In this document: in pieces, positions 45,359 to 53,043 of the stretch
Numbering within the stretch: position 1 is the stretch's first letter
How the letters are laid out: every line of letters starts with the position of its first letter
Assembly: GCF_947495845.1 (NCBI RefSeq)
Contig: NZ_CANMAO010000001.1
Span: forward strand, 62,001 to 126,000
Direction: 5' to 3'
From: an uncultured Endozoicomonas sp.
GTDB lineage: Bacteria; Pseudomonadota; Gammaproteobacteria; Pseudomonadales; Endozoicomonadaceae
DNA length: 64,000 nt
The notes under the pieces: generated by a model
The model's input: only the letters and a program-made list of their open reading frames with translations
Databases searched by the model: none
Told to the model about the DNA's origin: nothing
Made by a program: the position numbers and the translations under genes

Positions 45359-47185
45359 ATGAAAGACACTGGTCAAGTAATAATTCCCAAGCGAGCAGAG
45401 ACTCAGGCCAAAATGGATGAGAGGACTGCTGTTGCTAATCGTGTTCAGCCTGATGCTGCCTATACGATTGCTGACCGTTGGCAAGAAAGGGTGGATAAGC
45501 ACGGAGATCATCCCTTTCTGCTCTATGGAGACCAGTCTCATTCATACCGCGATGTGGATTGCAGAGCAAATCAAGTAGCCCGTGCGGCTTTGGCTATGGG
45601 GCTTACTGCCGGTGACGTTTGTGCGATGGCTCTGGAGAATCGGCCAGACTTTTATCATGCATGGTTTGGGTTGGTGAAAGTGGGTGTGGTGATCGCCTTC
45701 CTGAACACGCAGGTGAGTGGGAGCGCGTTAAAGCATGCTATTTATGCCTCTGGTGCTCGTGCTGTGATTGTGGGTGAGGAGTGTGCTCATCATTTTTCAG
45801 CCGCAGAAGGTTTACAGGGGTTGCAGTTATGGTTGTTACCTGATGAGGAAAAACCTGCCAAAAGCACCGATCTTGAGTGTTTGGATGAAGCATTTTATCA
45901 GGCTATAAATACCGCATCTGCTGAACCTGTTGATGCTCAGCTGAGAGCATCGATAACGGCTGAATCCCCAGCCATTTTGATATACACCTCCGGTACCACA
46001 GGCTTACCGAAAGCCGCCATCTACAGTCATATGCGTTGGTTGTCGTCTGGTGATGTGATGGAAGTCAGCATCAAGGCGGATCAGAGAGATGTGTTTTATT
46101 GTTTTTTACCGCTATATCACGGTGCGGCAGCAACCTCTGTTACCTCTACTGCACTGTCGGCAGGGGCGACCATTGTACTCCGGCGAAAATTCAGTGTTCG
46201 ACGATTCTGGGATGATGTTTGCGATTATCAGATCACGGTTTGTCAGTACATTGGGGAGATTTGCCGCTATCTCCTGAACTTCTACGACAATGCGCCTATG
46301 CACAGTCTGCGCTGCATTGTTGGTGCTGGCTTGAACGAGCATACATGGCAGCAATGGCTCACCAAGTTTGGACAGATGGATATCTATGAAGGTTGGGGAG
46401 CTACCGAAGCGAACACCAATCTTCTGAACATGGATAACTATCCGGGTTCCTGTGGTCGAATTCCGGATTGGAATAAAACCAATCTCAGGCTGGTTCGGTT
46501 TGACCTGGAACGCAATGAATACCTTCGGGATGAACAGGGTTATCTTATTCCCTGTGAGGCAGGTGAAATCGGTGAGGCTCTGGGCTATATCATTAACAGC
46601 CCTGATATGGGCGGCGGCCGCTTTGAAGGTTATACCAGCGCAGAAGCAACAGAGCAGAAAATACTTCGTAATGTATTCCAGCAAGGGGACAGCTTCTGGC
46701 GTTCCGGTGATCTTCTGAAATTTGACGACAATGGTTACTTTTATTTTGTTGATCGTTTAGGGGACACCTTTCGTTGGAAAAGTGAGAATGTTTCTACTCA
46801 GGAAGTGGCTATCGCTCTTGGTGATGCTAAAGGTATAGAGCTGATTAATGTCTATGGTGTTCAGGTTCCGGGGCATGAGGGCCGGGCGGGCATGGCTGCG
46901 ATTGTTATGCAGAAGGGGGGCGGATTTGATCCTGAGGCATTTTATGCTTTAACTGCAAAAAAGTTACCCGACTATGCAGCGCCACAGTTTCTACGAATAT
47001 GTCAGTCTGCTGATCTGACCAGTACCTTCAAATTAAGAAAAATAGACCTGCAAAAGCAGGGGTATGATCCTGATCTGTGCCAGGAGCCCATTTACATCAG
47101 GGACAGTCGGGCAAAAAGCTATCTTCCCTACGATGAGTTGCTTTTACAGGTGCTTGGATTGTCGGCCATTGAGGCTGACGCATAA
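45359..47185 (+). CDS. FATP/VLCS-type acyl-CoA ligase
   Basis: 608 residues, ANL superfamily of the very-long-chain/FATP branch: IYTSGTTGLPKAA, GWGATEANTN, the branch-specific FRWKSENVSTQEV, and FKLRKIDLQKQGYDP near the end. This branch includes animal bile-acyl-CoA synthetases and bacterial steroid-CoA ligases, so activation of the steroid side-chain carboxylate is likely. It begins seven bases after the SnoaL gene without a strong ribosome site, suggesting translational coupling; GTG 45356 is an alternative start. Followed 45 bp later by hsaC. Confidence 0.88.
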   Translation: MKDTGQVIIPKRAETQAKMDERTAVANRVQPDAAYTIADRWQERVDKHGDHPFLLYGDQSHSYRDVDCRANQVARAALAMGLTAGDVCAMALENRPDFYHAWFGLVKVGVVIAFLNTQVSGSALKHAIYASGARAVIVGEECAHHFSAAEGLQGLQLWLLPDEEKPAKSTDLECLDEAFYQAINTASAEPVDAQLRASITAESPAILIYTSGTTGLPKAAIYSHMRWLSSGDVMEVSIKADQRDVFYCFLPLYHGAAATSVTSTALSAGATIVLRRKFSVRRFWDDVCDYQITVCQYIGEICRYLLNFYDNAPMHSLRCIVGAGLNEHTWQQWLTKFGQMDIYEGWGATEANTNLLNMDNYPGSCGRIPDWNKTNLRLVRFDLERNEYLRDEQGYLIPCEAGEIGEALGYIINSPDMGGGRFEGYTSAEATEQKILRNVFQQGDSFWRSGDLLKFDDNGYFYFVDRLGDTFRWKSENVSTQEVAIALGDAKGIELINVYGVQVPGHEGRAGMAAIVMQKGGGFDPEAFYALTAKKLPDYAAPQFLRICQSADLTSTFKLRKIDLQKQGYDPDLCQEPIYIRDSRAKSYLPYDELLLQVLGLSAIEADA

Positions 47186-47230
47186 AAAGAAAACGACACT
47201 ATCAAATTATAATAAGAAGAGGATGAACTC

Positions 47231-48127
47231 ATGATGGATATTCGCTCCCTTGGCTACTTTGTTGCTCAGACGGATAACTTGCCGGAATGGCAAGCCTATG
47301 CAGAAAATGTGCTGGGTATGATGACGTCTGAAGCCCCGAATGGTGGTCTTTATCTTAAAATGGATGACCGCCCGTTCAGAATGTTGATTGTTGAAGGTGA
47401 TGATAAACGTTATTTGTCGTCAGGGTGGGAGTTGGGATCTCTCGAAGCATTTAATAATGCTACAGAGCTTCTCGATGAAAAAGGCATTGCCTGGGAAAAA
47501 GGCGACAGTACGATGTGTCAGCAGCGCGGCGTTCAGGATATTGCTCTGGTTCGTGACCCTTCCGGTAATCTTCATGAGCTCTATTGGGGTTATTGTTCAG
47601 ACTGCCAGCCATTTATTTCACCTCAAGGTGTGCCAAAGTTTGTCACTGGTGATATGGGGTTGGGGCATACCGTACTGCCAGCGCCGAACTTCGATGAAAC
47701 CCTGAGTTTTTTGAAAGAGGTTCTGGGCTTTGCCGTGTCTGATATTTTCAATTTCAAGCCAGCGCCTGATGCTGATCCGCTGCCAATCTATTTTCTGCAT
47801 TGCAGTAACCCACGTCATCACAGTCTGGCTATCTGCGCATTTCCTGTTCCTTCTGGCTGCGTGCATGCCATGGTGGAAGTGGAAAACATGACCGAGGTTG
47901 GTCGTGCTCATGATCGTCATCAAGCTCATGGTGTGAAGCTATCAGCTACAATCGGTCAGCATTTAAACGACAAAATGACTTCTTTTTATATGAAAACACC
48001 GTCAGGTTTTGATATGGAATTTGGTTATGGCGGCCTGCAGGTGGATTGGCAAGAGCACAGCGCGTTTGAGTTCACCAGAGTGAGTATGTGGGGGCATGAT
48101 TTCTCGGTAGGGCAGTCTACTGAATAA
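47231..48127 (+). CDS. hsaC: HsaC-like extradiol dioxygenase
   Basis: 298 residues, two vicinal-oxygen-chelate modules as in 2,3-dihydroxybiphenyl dioxygenases. The iron ligands fit His146 (GLGHTVLPAP), a His at about 197 (PRHHSLAI) and Glu263 (DMEFGYGG). RDPSGNLHELYWG is a typical module-1 end. It opens the catecholic A ring formed by HsaA. Two adjacent ATGs (47231, 47234) share the AGAGGA site behind an AATAATAAG-type leader. Last gene of the SDR operon; terminator follows. Confidence 0.93.
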   Translation: MMDIRSLGYFVAQTDNLPEWQAYAENVLGMMTSEAPNGGLYLKMDDRPFRMLIVEGDDKRYLSSGWELGSLEAFNNATELLDEKGIAWEKGDSTMCQQRGVQDIALVRDPSGNLHELYWGYCSDCQPFISPQGVPKFVTGDMGLGHTVLPAPNFDETLSFLKEVLGFAVSDIFNFKPAPDADPLPIYFLHCSNPRHHSLAICAFPVPSGCVHAMVEVENMTEVGRAHDRHQAHGVKLSATIGQHLNDKMTSFYMKTPSGFDMEFGYGGLQVDWQEHSAFEFTRVSMWGHDFSVGQSTE

Positions 48128-48153
48128 CCAATAGACTCTACTTTTCTATTTCC

Positions 48154-48184
48154 AACTTCCATGCGTAAGCGTGGGAGTTTTTTG
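48154..48184 (+). terminator. Rho-independent terminator after hsaC
   Basis: Arms 48154-48164 and 48169-48179 pair with two G-U pairs over a 4-nt loop, followed by a T-tract. Confidence 0.8.
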
Positions 48185-48259
48185 TTGTCTGCGATAAAAT
48201 AACCCTGTTTATAATATGGTTATAACCCTCGTGGTTACTGGTGTCTATTGAAAATTTGG

Positions 48260-48279
48260 CCTAGTCCGTAAGGACGATT
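48260..48279. promoter_or_regulatory. Putative steroid-regulon palindrome, site C
   Basis: CCTAGTC-CGTAAG-GACGATT matches 11 of 14 consensus positions. It lies about 120 bp upstream of the DUF1329 gene. An AAGAAAAATAATAA tract follows at 48318-48331. Confidence 0.5.
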
Positions 48280-48398
48280 CACGCCCTTGTGTAATTGCAA
48301 AAAAATGATCCCGGGATAAGAAAAATAATAAACCAACCGTGTTAGAGATTCAGATGTATTAATACATGCTGAATCTCTTCCCAGGGAGAATAATAAGA

Positions 48399-49784
48399 AT
48401 GCAAATTAACCGGCTAGTGACGCCCATAATGACGGCACTGCTGCTCTCCGGTAGTGGCTTCGCTCTGGCAAAAGCATCACCTGAAGATATCGCCAAGCTT
48501 GGAAATGAACTGACGTGTACCGGTGCGATAGCCGCTGGCAATGCAGATGGCACGATTCCTCCTTTTTCCGGCAAATGGCTCGGAACACCTCCAGGCATTG
48601 AATACACGCCAAATGTTGGCCAACATCCAATTGATCCGTATCAAGACGACAATCCTCGTTTGATCATTACCGGCGCTAACTGGCAGGAATATAAGGAAAA
48701 CCTGACCGTTGGTCAGCAGGCTATGTTTGAGCGTTTTCCTGATACCTTTGAAATTCCGGTATATGCAGGGCGTCGTGATTTCCGTTATCCCGATGTGGTT
48801 TGTGACGTAGTGAAAAGGAATGCTGCAGACTCAGAATTGACTGATGAAGGTTTTGGTTTTACCGGTTATATGGGCGGGGTTCCGTTTCCCATTCCTGATG
48901 CAGATCAGCCTATGCAGATTCTCGCAAACCATAACTTTCCATTCCGCGCATATACCTATCAGACAGACCGGGATGTGGCCGACGTCAGCTCTACAGGCAA
49001 GATCAGCTGGGGTGCCCAGCAGAACAAAGGTCTGAGTCTGGTAAATCATCCGGATTACATTGGCCAGCCCATGCTGGACATTATGGCTTACGGCATCACT
49101 GCCACCACCAAACCCATCCGGAGTAAAGGCAGCGCGACAGTATCGATTGAACCGGTGAACTTTGCCCAGGGTAAACGACTGGCATGGAACTATAATCCGG
49201 GCACTCGTCGTGTAAGACAGTTGCCGGAGTACGGCTTTGATACACCGCTAGCTTCTACAGCGGGCAAGTTGACACTGGATTCAGACCGTTTGATGAACGG
49301 TTCACCGGAACGTTACACATGGCACTCTCTGGGTAAAAAAGAGATTTATATCCCAGCTAATGCTTACAAAGTTCATGGTAGCGATGTGAAGTATGATGAG
49401 CTGCTTCAGACAGGCCATGCTAATCCGGATTTCATGCGTTACGAACTGCGTCGTGTATGGGTGCTTGAAGGTCGCTTGAAAGACGACTATCGCCATAAGT
49501 ATGGTCGACGCACAATGTACATTGATGAAGATACCTGGCATGGCGTGGTGTCGGATTTTTATGACACTCGTGATGAGCTGGTTCAGCACGCTTACATCAA
49601 TTACTACTACGCCTACGATATGCAGGCATGGCAGGCGGGCAGCAGCTTTTACCATGATCTGACCTCTGGCGGCTATGTGGGTTACAACCTGTTCCAGGAA
49701 AAGGCTAAAGGCCCAATTCTTAATGCCGGCAACATGACCAAAGATATGTACACGCCAGCGGCGCTTCGTCGTTTAAGCCATTAA
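48399..49784 (+). CDS. DUF1329 outer-membrane-associated lipoprotein-like protein
   Basis: 461 residues. A signal peptide (MTALLLSGSGFALA-KA) is followed by a DUF1329 domain that includes VGQHPIDPYQDDNPR, YAGRRDFRYPD, PGTRRVRQLPEYGFD and RRTMYIDEDTWH. The fold is thought to be LolB/LolA-like, so lipid handling in the periplasm is plausible. DUF1329 and DUF1302 genes travel together in clusters for hydrophobic substrates. I use ATG 48399 behind AGGGAG; the longer frame from 48366 includes the ribosome site. Under palindrome C. Confidence 0.88.
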   Translation: MQINRLVTPIMTALLLSGSGFALAKASPEDIAKLGNELTCTGAIAAGNADGTIPPFSGKWLGTPPGIEYTPNVGQHPIDPYQDDNPRLIITGANWQEYKENLTVGQQAMFERFPDTFEIPVYAGRRDFRYPDVVCDVVKRNAADSELTDEGFGFTGYMGGVPFPIPDADQPMQILANHNFPFRAYTYQTDRDVADVSSTGKISWGAQQNKGLSLVNHPDYIGQPMLDIMAYGITATTKPIRSKGSATVSIEPVNFAQGKRLAWNYNPGTRRVRQLPEYGFDTPLASTAGKLTLDSDRLMNGSPERYTWHSLGKKEIYIPANAYKVHGSDVKYDELLQTGHANPDFMRYELRRVWVLEGRLKDDYRHKYGRRTMYIDEDTWHGVVSDFYDTRDELVQHAYINYYYAYDMQAWQAGSSFYHDLTSGGYVGYNLFQEKAKGPILNAGNMTKDMYTPAALRRLSH

Positions 49785-49810
49785 TTGTTTTGAATGCCAC
49801 AGCTCGTCCG

Positions 49811-49835
49811 TCGGCAATCCTGAATGGATTGCCGA
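49811..49835 (+). other. Intercistronic hairpin between DUF1329 and DUF1302 genes
   Basis: TCGGCAATCC (49811-49820) pairs perfectly with GGATTGCCGA (49826-49835). No T-tract follows; a second weaker stem (CGGCAACC/GGTTACCG) lies at 49857-49876. These may tune the ratio of the two proteins or mark a processing site. Confidence 0.55.
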
Positions 49836-49898
49836 TCAAAATTGCTGAGGTGGTGTCGGCAACCTTACGGTTACCGGCCTACAAGGAATAATAAGAAA

Positions 49899-51392
49899 AT
49901 GCATACATTCAAGAAAAGCAAACTGGCCATGGCTGTGTTGAGCCTTGGTCTTGCCGGTAACACGTTGGCTGGCGAAACCATTGAACTGGGAAATGACGTC
50001 ACCCTGGACTGGAAAGGCACGCTGACGTATTCGGCAGCACAACGGCTGGACGACCAGAATAAAGAGTTAACCAGCAGTGGTAACACCAATTTTGATAAAG
50101 GTGATTTGGTGAATAATGGCCTTTCATTATTAATGGAAAGCCATTTGCGATTTGGTAATAGTGGTCTGGTGTTGTCTGGTAGCACTTTTTACGACGGCGT
50201 TTACCACGATGATAAGTTTACTGATGATGCTGAACGCTATCATGGTGGTTACACCCGTCTCCTGGATGCATATGTTTACACTGCATTTCCTTTTGGTGAA
50301 AGTGGTTATGCCGATTTTCGTTTAGGTAGCCATGTAGTGGCATGGGGCGAGGCTCTGTTTTTCCCAAGCATGTCTCTGGCGCAGGGGCCTTCTGATGCGA
50401 TTAAATCCGGTATACCGGGCACAGAGGTGAAAGATATCTTGTTGCCAGAAGAGCAGGTTTCCATGCAGCTGGAAATTACACCTGATCTTTCTCTCTTGGC
50501 TCATTATCAGTATGACTGGCATGAGACTGTGGTATCGGAACCCGGCTCTTATCTTAGCACCAGTGAAGCGGTGGGTAATGGCGCTGTTTGTTTGATACCC
50601 AGTGCGCTGGCACCCGATGGGTGCGGTTTTGGACAACGCAAGGCAGATATTACACCTGATCATGATCAGTGGGGAGTCGGTGCTCGTTATCGTATGAGTG
50701 ATCTAACCGAGCTTGGTTTGTACTACCTAAGCTATAACTCTCGTATTCCAACACCTGTAACCACAATGACTGGGCTGCGTTCAGCTACGTATCAGGTCAA
50801 ATATATGGATGACATTGACTTGTATGGTTTAACGTTTACGACGAGTGCGGGGATAGCCTCAATCGCAGGTGAGGTGACTTATAAGAAAGGTGCGCCTGTA
50901 CTGGCTGGAGCATTGTCTAATCCAACTCGAGGCGATGTGCTGCAGACGAACCTGAATGCGATAGTGAACTTTGGTAGCTCACCGATTTCTGATAGTGCAA
51001 CACTTACTACGGAAGTCGCTTATGTTGATATTCAGAGTGTTGAAGATGAGCCCGTAATTGGAAGTGATGAACTTGCATGGACTAGCTATGGTTTAGCTGC
51101 ATCCGCGTCCTTAAATCTCGCTTATCCGGGGATCACTGAATCCTGGGATATGGGCGTTCCTGTAAGCTATTCACGCCAGGTGAAAGGTCGAACTATGACC
51201 GGTGGTGTTGGGGGTGAAGGTGATCATCGTTTCAGTATCGGTGCGGACTTTACCCATCACCGCTCGGGTGTGCAGGTAGGGGTCAAGTATCTCGCTTATA
51301 TGGGAGATCATGATGCTGATACAGAAGCTTACAAAGAAAAGAAACTCACCGACCGGGATAACGTTTCCCTGACGGTGAAGTACGCTTTCTAA
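49899..51392 (+). CDS. DUF1302 outer-membrane beta-barrel protein
   Basis: 497 residues with a signal peptide (LAMAVLSLGLAGNTLA-GE) and alternating beta-strand pattern ending in VSLTVKYAF, a typical outer-membrane barrel end with terminal Phe. DUF1302 proteins are predicted channels. Paired with DUF1329 here, it is the best candidate for steroid entry across the outer membrane. ATG 49899 follows AAGGAATAATAAGAAA; the frame is open upstream to 49824 but covers the hairpins. Followed by a strong terminator. Confidence 0.88.
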   Translation: MHTFKKSKLAMAVLSLGLAGNTLAGETIELGNDVTLDWKGTLTYSAAQRLDDQNKELTSSGNTNFDKGDLVNNGLSLLMESHLRFGNSGLVLSGSTFYDGVYHDDKFTDDAERYHGGYTRLLDAYVYTAFPFGESGYADFRLGSHVVAWGEALFFPSMSLAQGPSDAIKSGIPGTEVKDILLPEEQVSMQLEITPDLSLLAHYQYDWHETVVSEPGSYLSTSEAVGNGAVCLIPSALAPDGCGFGQRKADITPDHDQWGVGARYRMSDLTELGLYYLSYNSRIPTPVTTMTGLRSATYQVKYMDDIDLYGLTFTTSAGIASIAGEVTYKKGAPVLAGALSNPTRGDVLQTNLNAIVNFGSSPISDSATLTTEVAYVDIQSVEDEPVIGSDELAWTSYGLAASASLNLAYPGITESWDMGVPVSYSRQVKGRTMTGGVGGEGDHRFSIGADFTHHRSGVQVGVKYLAYMGDHDADTEAYKEKKLTDRDNVSLTVKYAF

Positions 51393-51405
51393 AATTTTGC
51401 CTTAT

Positions 51406-51442
51406 AACAGCCGGGGTTGTGGTGGCCCTGGCTGTTTTTTTA
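51406..51442 (+). terminator. Rho-independent terminator after DUF1302 gene
   Basis: AACAGCC (51406-51412) pairs with GGCTGTT (51430-51436), with further G-C pairing inside, followed by a run of T. Confidence 0.85.
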
Positions 51443-51494
51443 TTCCTTAAATCGTATAAAAATCCCACCGGAACGATGGGGTTACAACGGAGAG

Positions 51495-52640
51495 CTAGAA
51501 TTTAGCCGTAAAACGAACGATCCCGCCGTACGCATTGTCTTCCCCAATCATGGCCGCAATATCCAACCCAAAAATATCCCAGGGAGAAATGCCGATACCC
51601 ACGGTCATTACATTCACATCGTTGTCTTCGAGATCCTGACGAAAGCCAGCTGCAAGACGGGCATTTTCCCAGAAATCCAAGTTAACGCCCAGAGACGCAT
51701 ATTGGGTTTCCTGAACCGCTCCGTAACCTTCGTTTTTAGCCAGTTGCAGGTCTGCCGTGATAGTAGCAATACCGTAACGGGCACCAACACCGGCAGTCAA
51801 CTGAGGTTTAACTTTATAAGTTGTATCAGAGTTGGAAGATTTATAGGTTTTGGCAATCAGGTTTTTGGCAGTCAGGCCAAAGGATAACCAGTCATTATGT
51901 TGATAACTGGCCCCGAGGTCCAGGTTGATACTGCTGTCACTGGTTTCGGTATCCAATAGATCGCCATCGTCAAAAGCTGCCACTTTTTCCCGGTAATCAA
52001 TCAGCGACACATCCTGATATTTGACAGCACCACCCAAATTCACTTGTCCTGGTAGTGGTGTTTCAACGCGGTTTGCCATGGCAACACCCACTTCGGTGAT
52101 CATAATGGCACTGGCAATAATTTCTGATTCCAGAAGATCAAGATCAAGGCCACCACTCGCGCCATCTATATCCGTCAAATCGTCTTCATCAAAAATAAAG
52201 CTGGTGGCCATTTTGAGTTCAACATCCACAAACAAACTGGCAGGCATTACGCTGTTGGGGATAGCGACATAACCACCCGTGCCTGCTTTGGCACTGAGGG
52301 TTTTATTGCTCAGTTTCTGCAGGCTGGATTTGGCCAGTTCCAACTGTTCAGTCGAGTTAGGGCTGCCTTCAAGATCATTAATGGCATCGGCTGCTTTATC
52401 CGCCAGATCGACCATGTCATCTTTATCCTGCAAAAGCAGGCCAAAACCCAGACTGAAGCCAATATCATCATCTTCATCAAACTCTGCGAGATGGGCGACA
52501 TTGGTCATGAAAGTGGTGTAGTCACCAACGGCGACACCAGCCCCTCCCTGACCAATGGTTTTGGCATTATAGAGCGCAGCGGAGACTTGAGAGGCCAGGG
52601 GCATTAATAATACCGGCAGTATGGTTCGGATCAGTTTCAA
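51495..52640 (-). CDS. TraF-like outer-membrane barrel protein, TTG start
   Basis: 381 residues. A signal peptide (LIRTILPVLLMPLASQVSA-AL) is followed by GGAGVAVGDYTTFMTNVA and beta strands ending in GGIVRFTAKF. This fits the TraF_2 family of barrel proteins, named after a conjugation protein but common on chromosomes. The longest frame begins at 52748, but its first 36 residues are not signal-like. TTG 52640 with AAGGGA six bases upstream gives a clean signal peptide. Converges on the DUF1302 gene. Role unknown; conjugation is unlikely as no other tra gene is near. Confidence 0.82.
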   Translation of the reverse strand: MKLIRTILPVLLMPLASQVSAALYNAKTIGQGGAGVAVGDYTTFMTNVAHLAEFDEDDDIGFSLGFGLLLQDKDDMVDLADKAADAINDLEGSPNSTEQLELAKSSLQKLSNKTLSAKAGTGGYVAIPNSVMPASLFVDVELKMATSFIFDEDDLTDIDGASGGLDLDLLESEIIASAIMITEVGVAMANRVETPLPGQVNLGGAVKYQDVSLIDYREKVAAFDDGDLLDTETSDSSINLDLGASYQHNDWLSFGLTAKNLIAKTYKSSNSDTTYKVKPQLTAGVGARYGIATITADLQLAKNEGYGAVQETQYASLGVNLDFWENARLAAGFRQDLEDNDVNVMTVGIGISPWDIFGLDIAAMIGEDNAYGGIVRFTAKF

Positions 52641-52881
52641 GAGATTCCCTTCCAGATCAGGTTGTAGATTTATTTGCTGACTTCCTTGCAGCAAAAAAAT
52701 AGGCGATGAAGTATCGGTGCATAATGCGCCATCTTCATATCCAATCACTTAACTTAGCGCTCTTAGGTCCAGCTGGCAATTGCCATTGGTATAAGAAGAT
52801 GGTTGAGATGTTGAATGGTTTCAGTGGTGTGGGCAGTAACCTCCGTTCCCCACCTTTGGTGGGACTCGTTACCACGCGAAA

Positions 52882-52949
52882 TGAGGATGTTGCAAAAAAC
52901 CTGGTTTCCAGGCTCTGAGGTTGTCGCAAAAGCCATGGTTCCCATACTT
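52882..52949. repeat. Degenerate tandem repeat, two units of about 34 bp
   Basis: Unit 1 starts TGAGGATGTTGCAAAAAACC and unit 2 starts TGAGGTTGTCGCAAAAGCCA. They lie in the 400-bp gene-free gap between the TraF-like gene and oppF. An imperfect hairpin built on CCCCACC/GGTGGG precedes them at about 52850. Confidence 0.5.
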
Positions 52950-52978
52950 CTATCTCTTTGAATATTCAGGGATATGCA

Positions 52979-52999
52979 TTCCCACGCACTGCATGGGAA
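52979..52999. terminator. Hairpin downstream of oppF
   Basis: TTCCCACGC and GCATGGGAA pair around ACT. The surrounding sequence (GCATTCCCACGC...GGGAACGAG) resembles a short palindromic repeat seen in many gammaproteobacteria. It could end the opp transcript. Confidence 0.5.
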
Positions 53000-53043
53000 C
53001 GAGTTTTCCGGAGAGAATGAATACTTTAGCCCTGTTGGCTGCC

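Noticed and set aside
46112-46684. 190-residue minus-strand frame in the FATP-type ligase
   Set aside because: Fully inside a gene with clear motifs; no ribosome site or family signature.
51495-52640. Conjugation locus suggested by a TraF-like protein
   Set aside because: No other transfer gene is nearby; this barrel family is common on chromosomes without conjugation.
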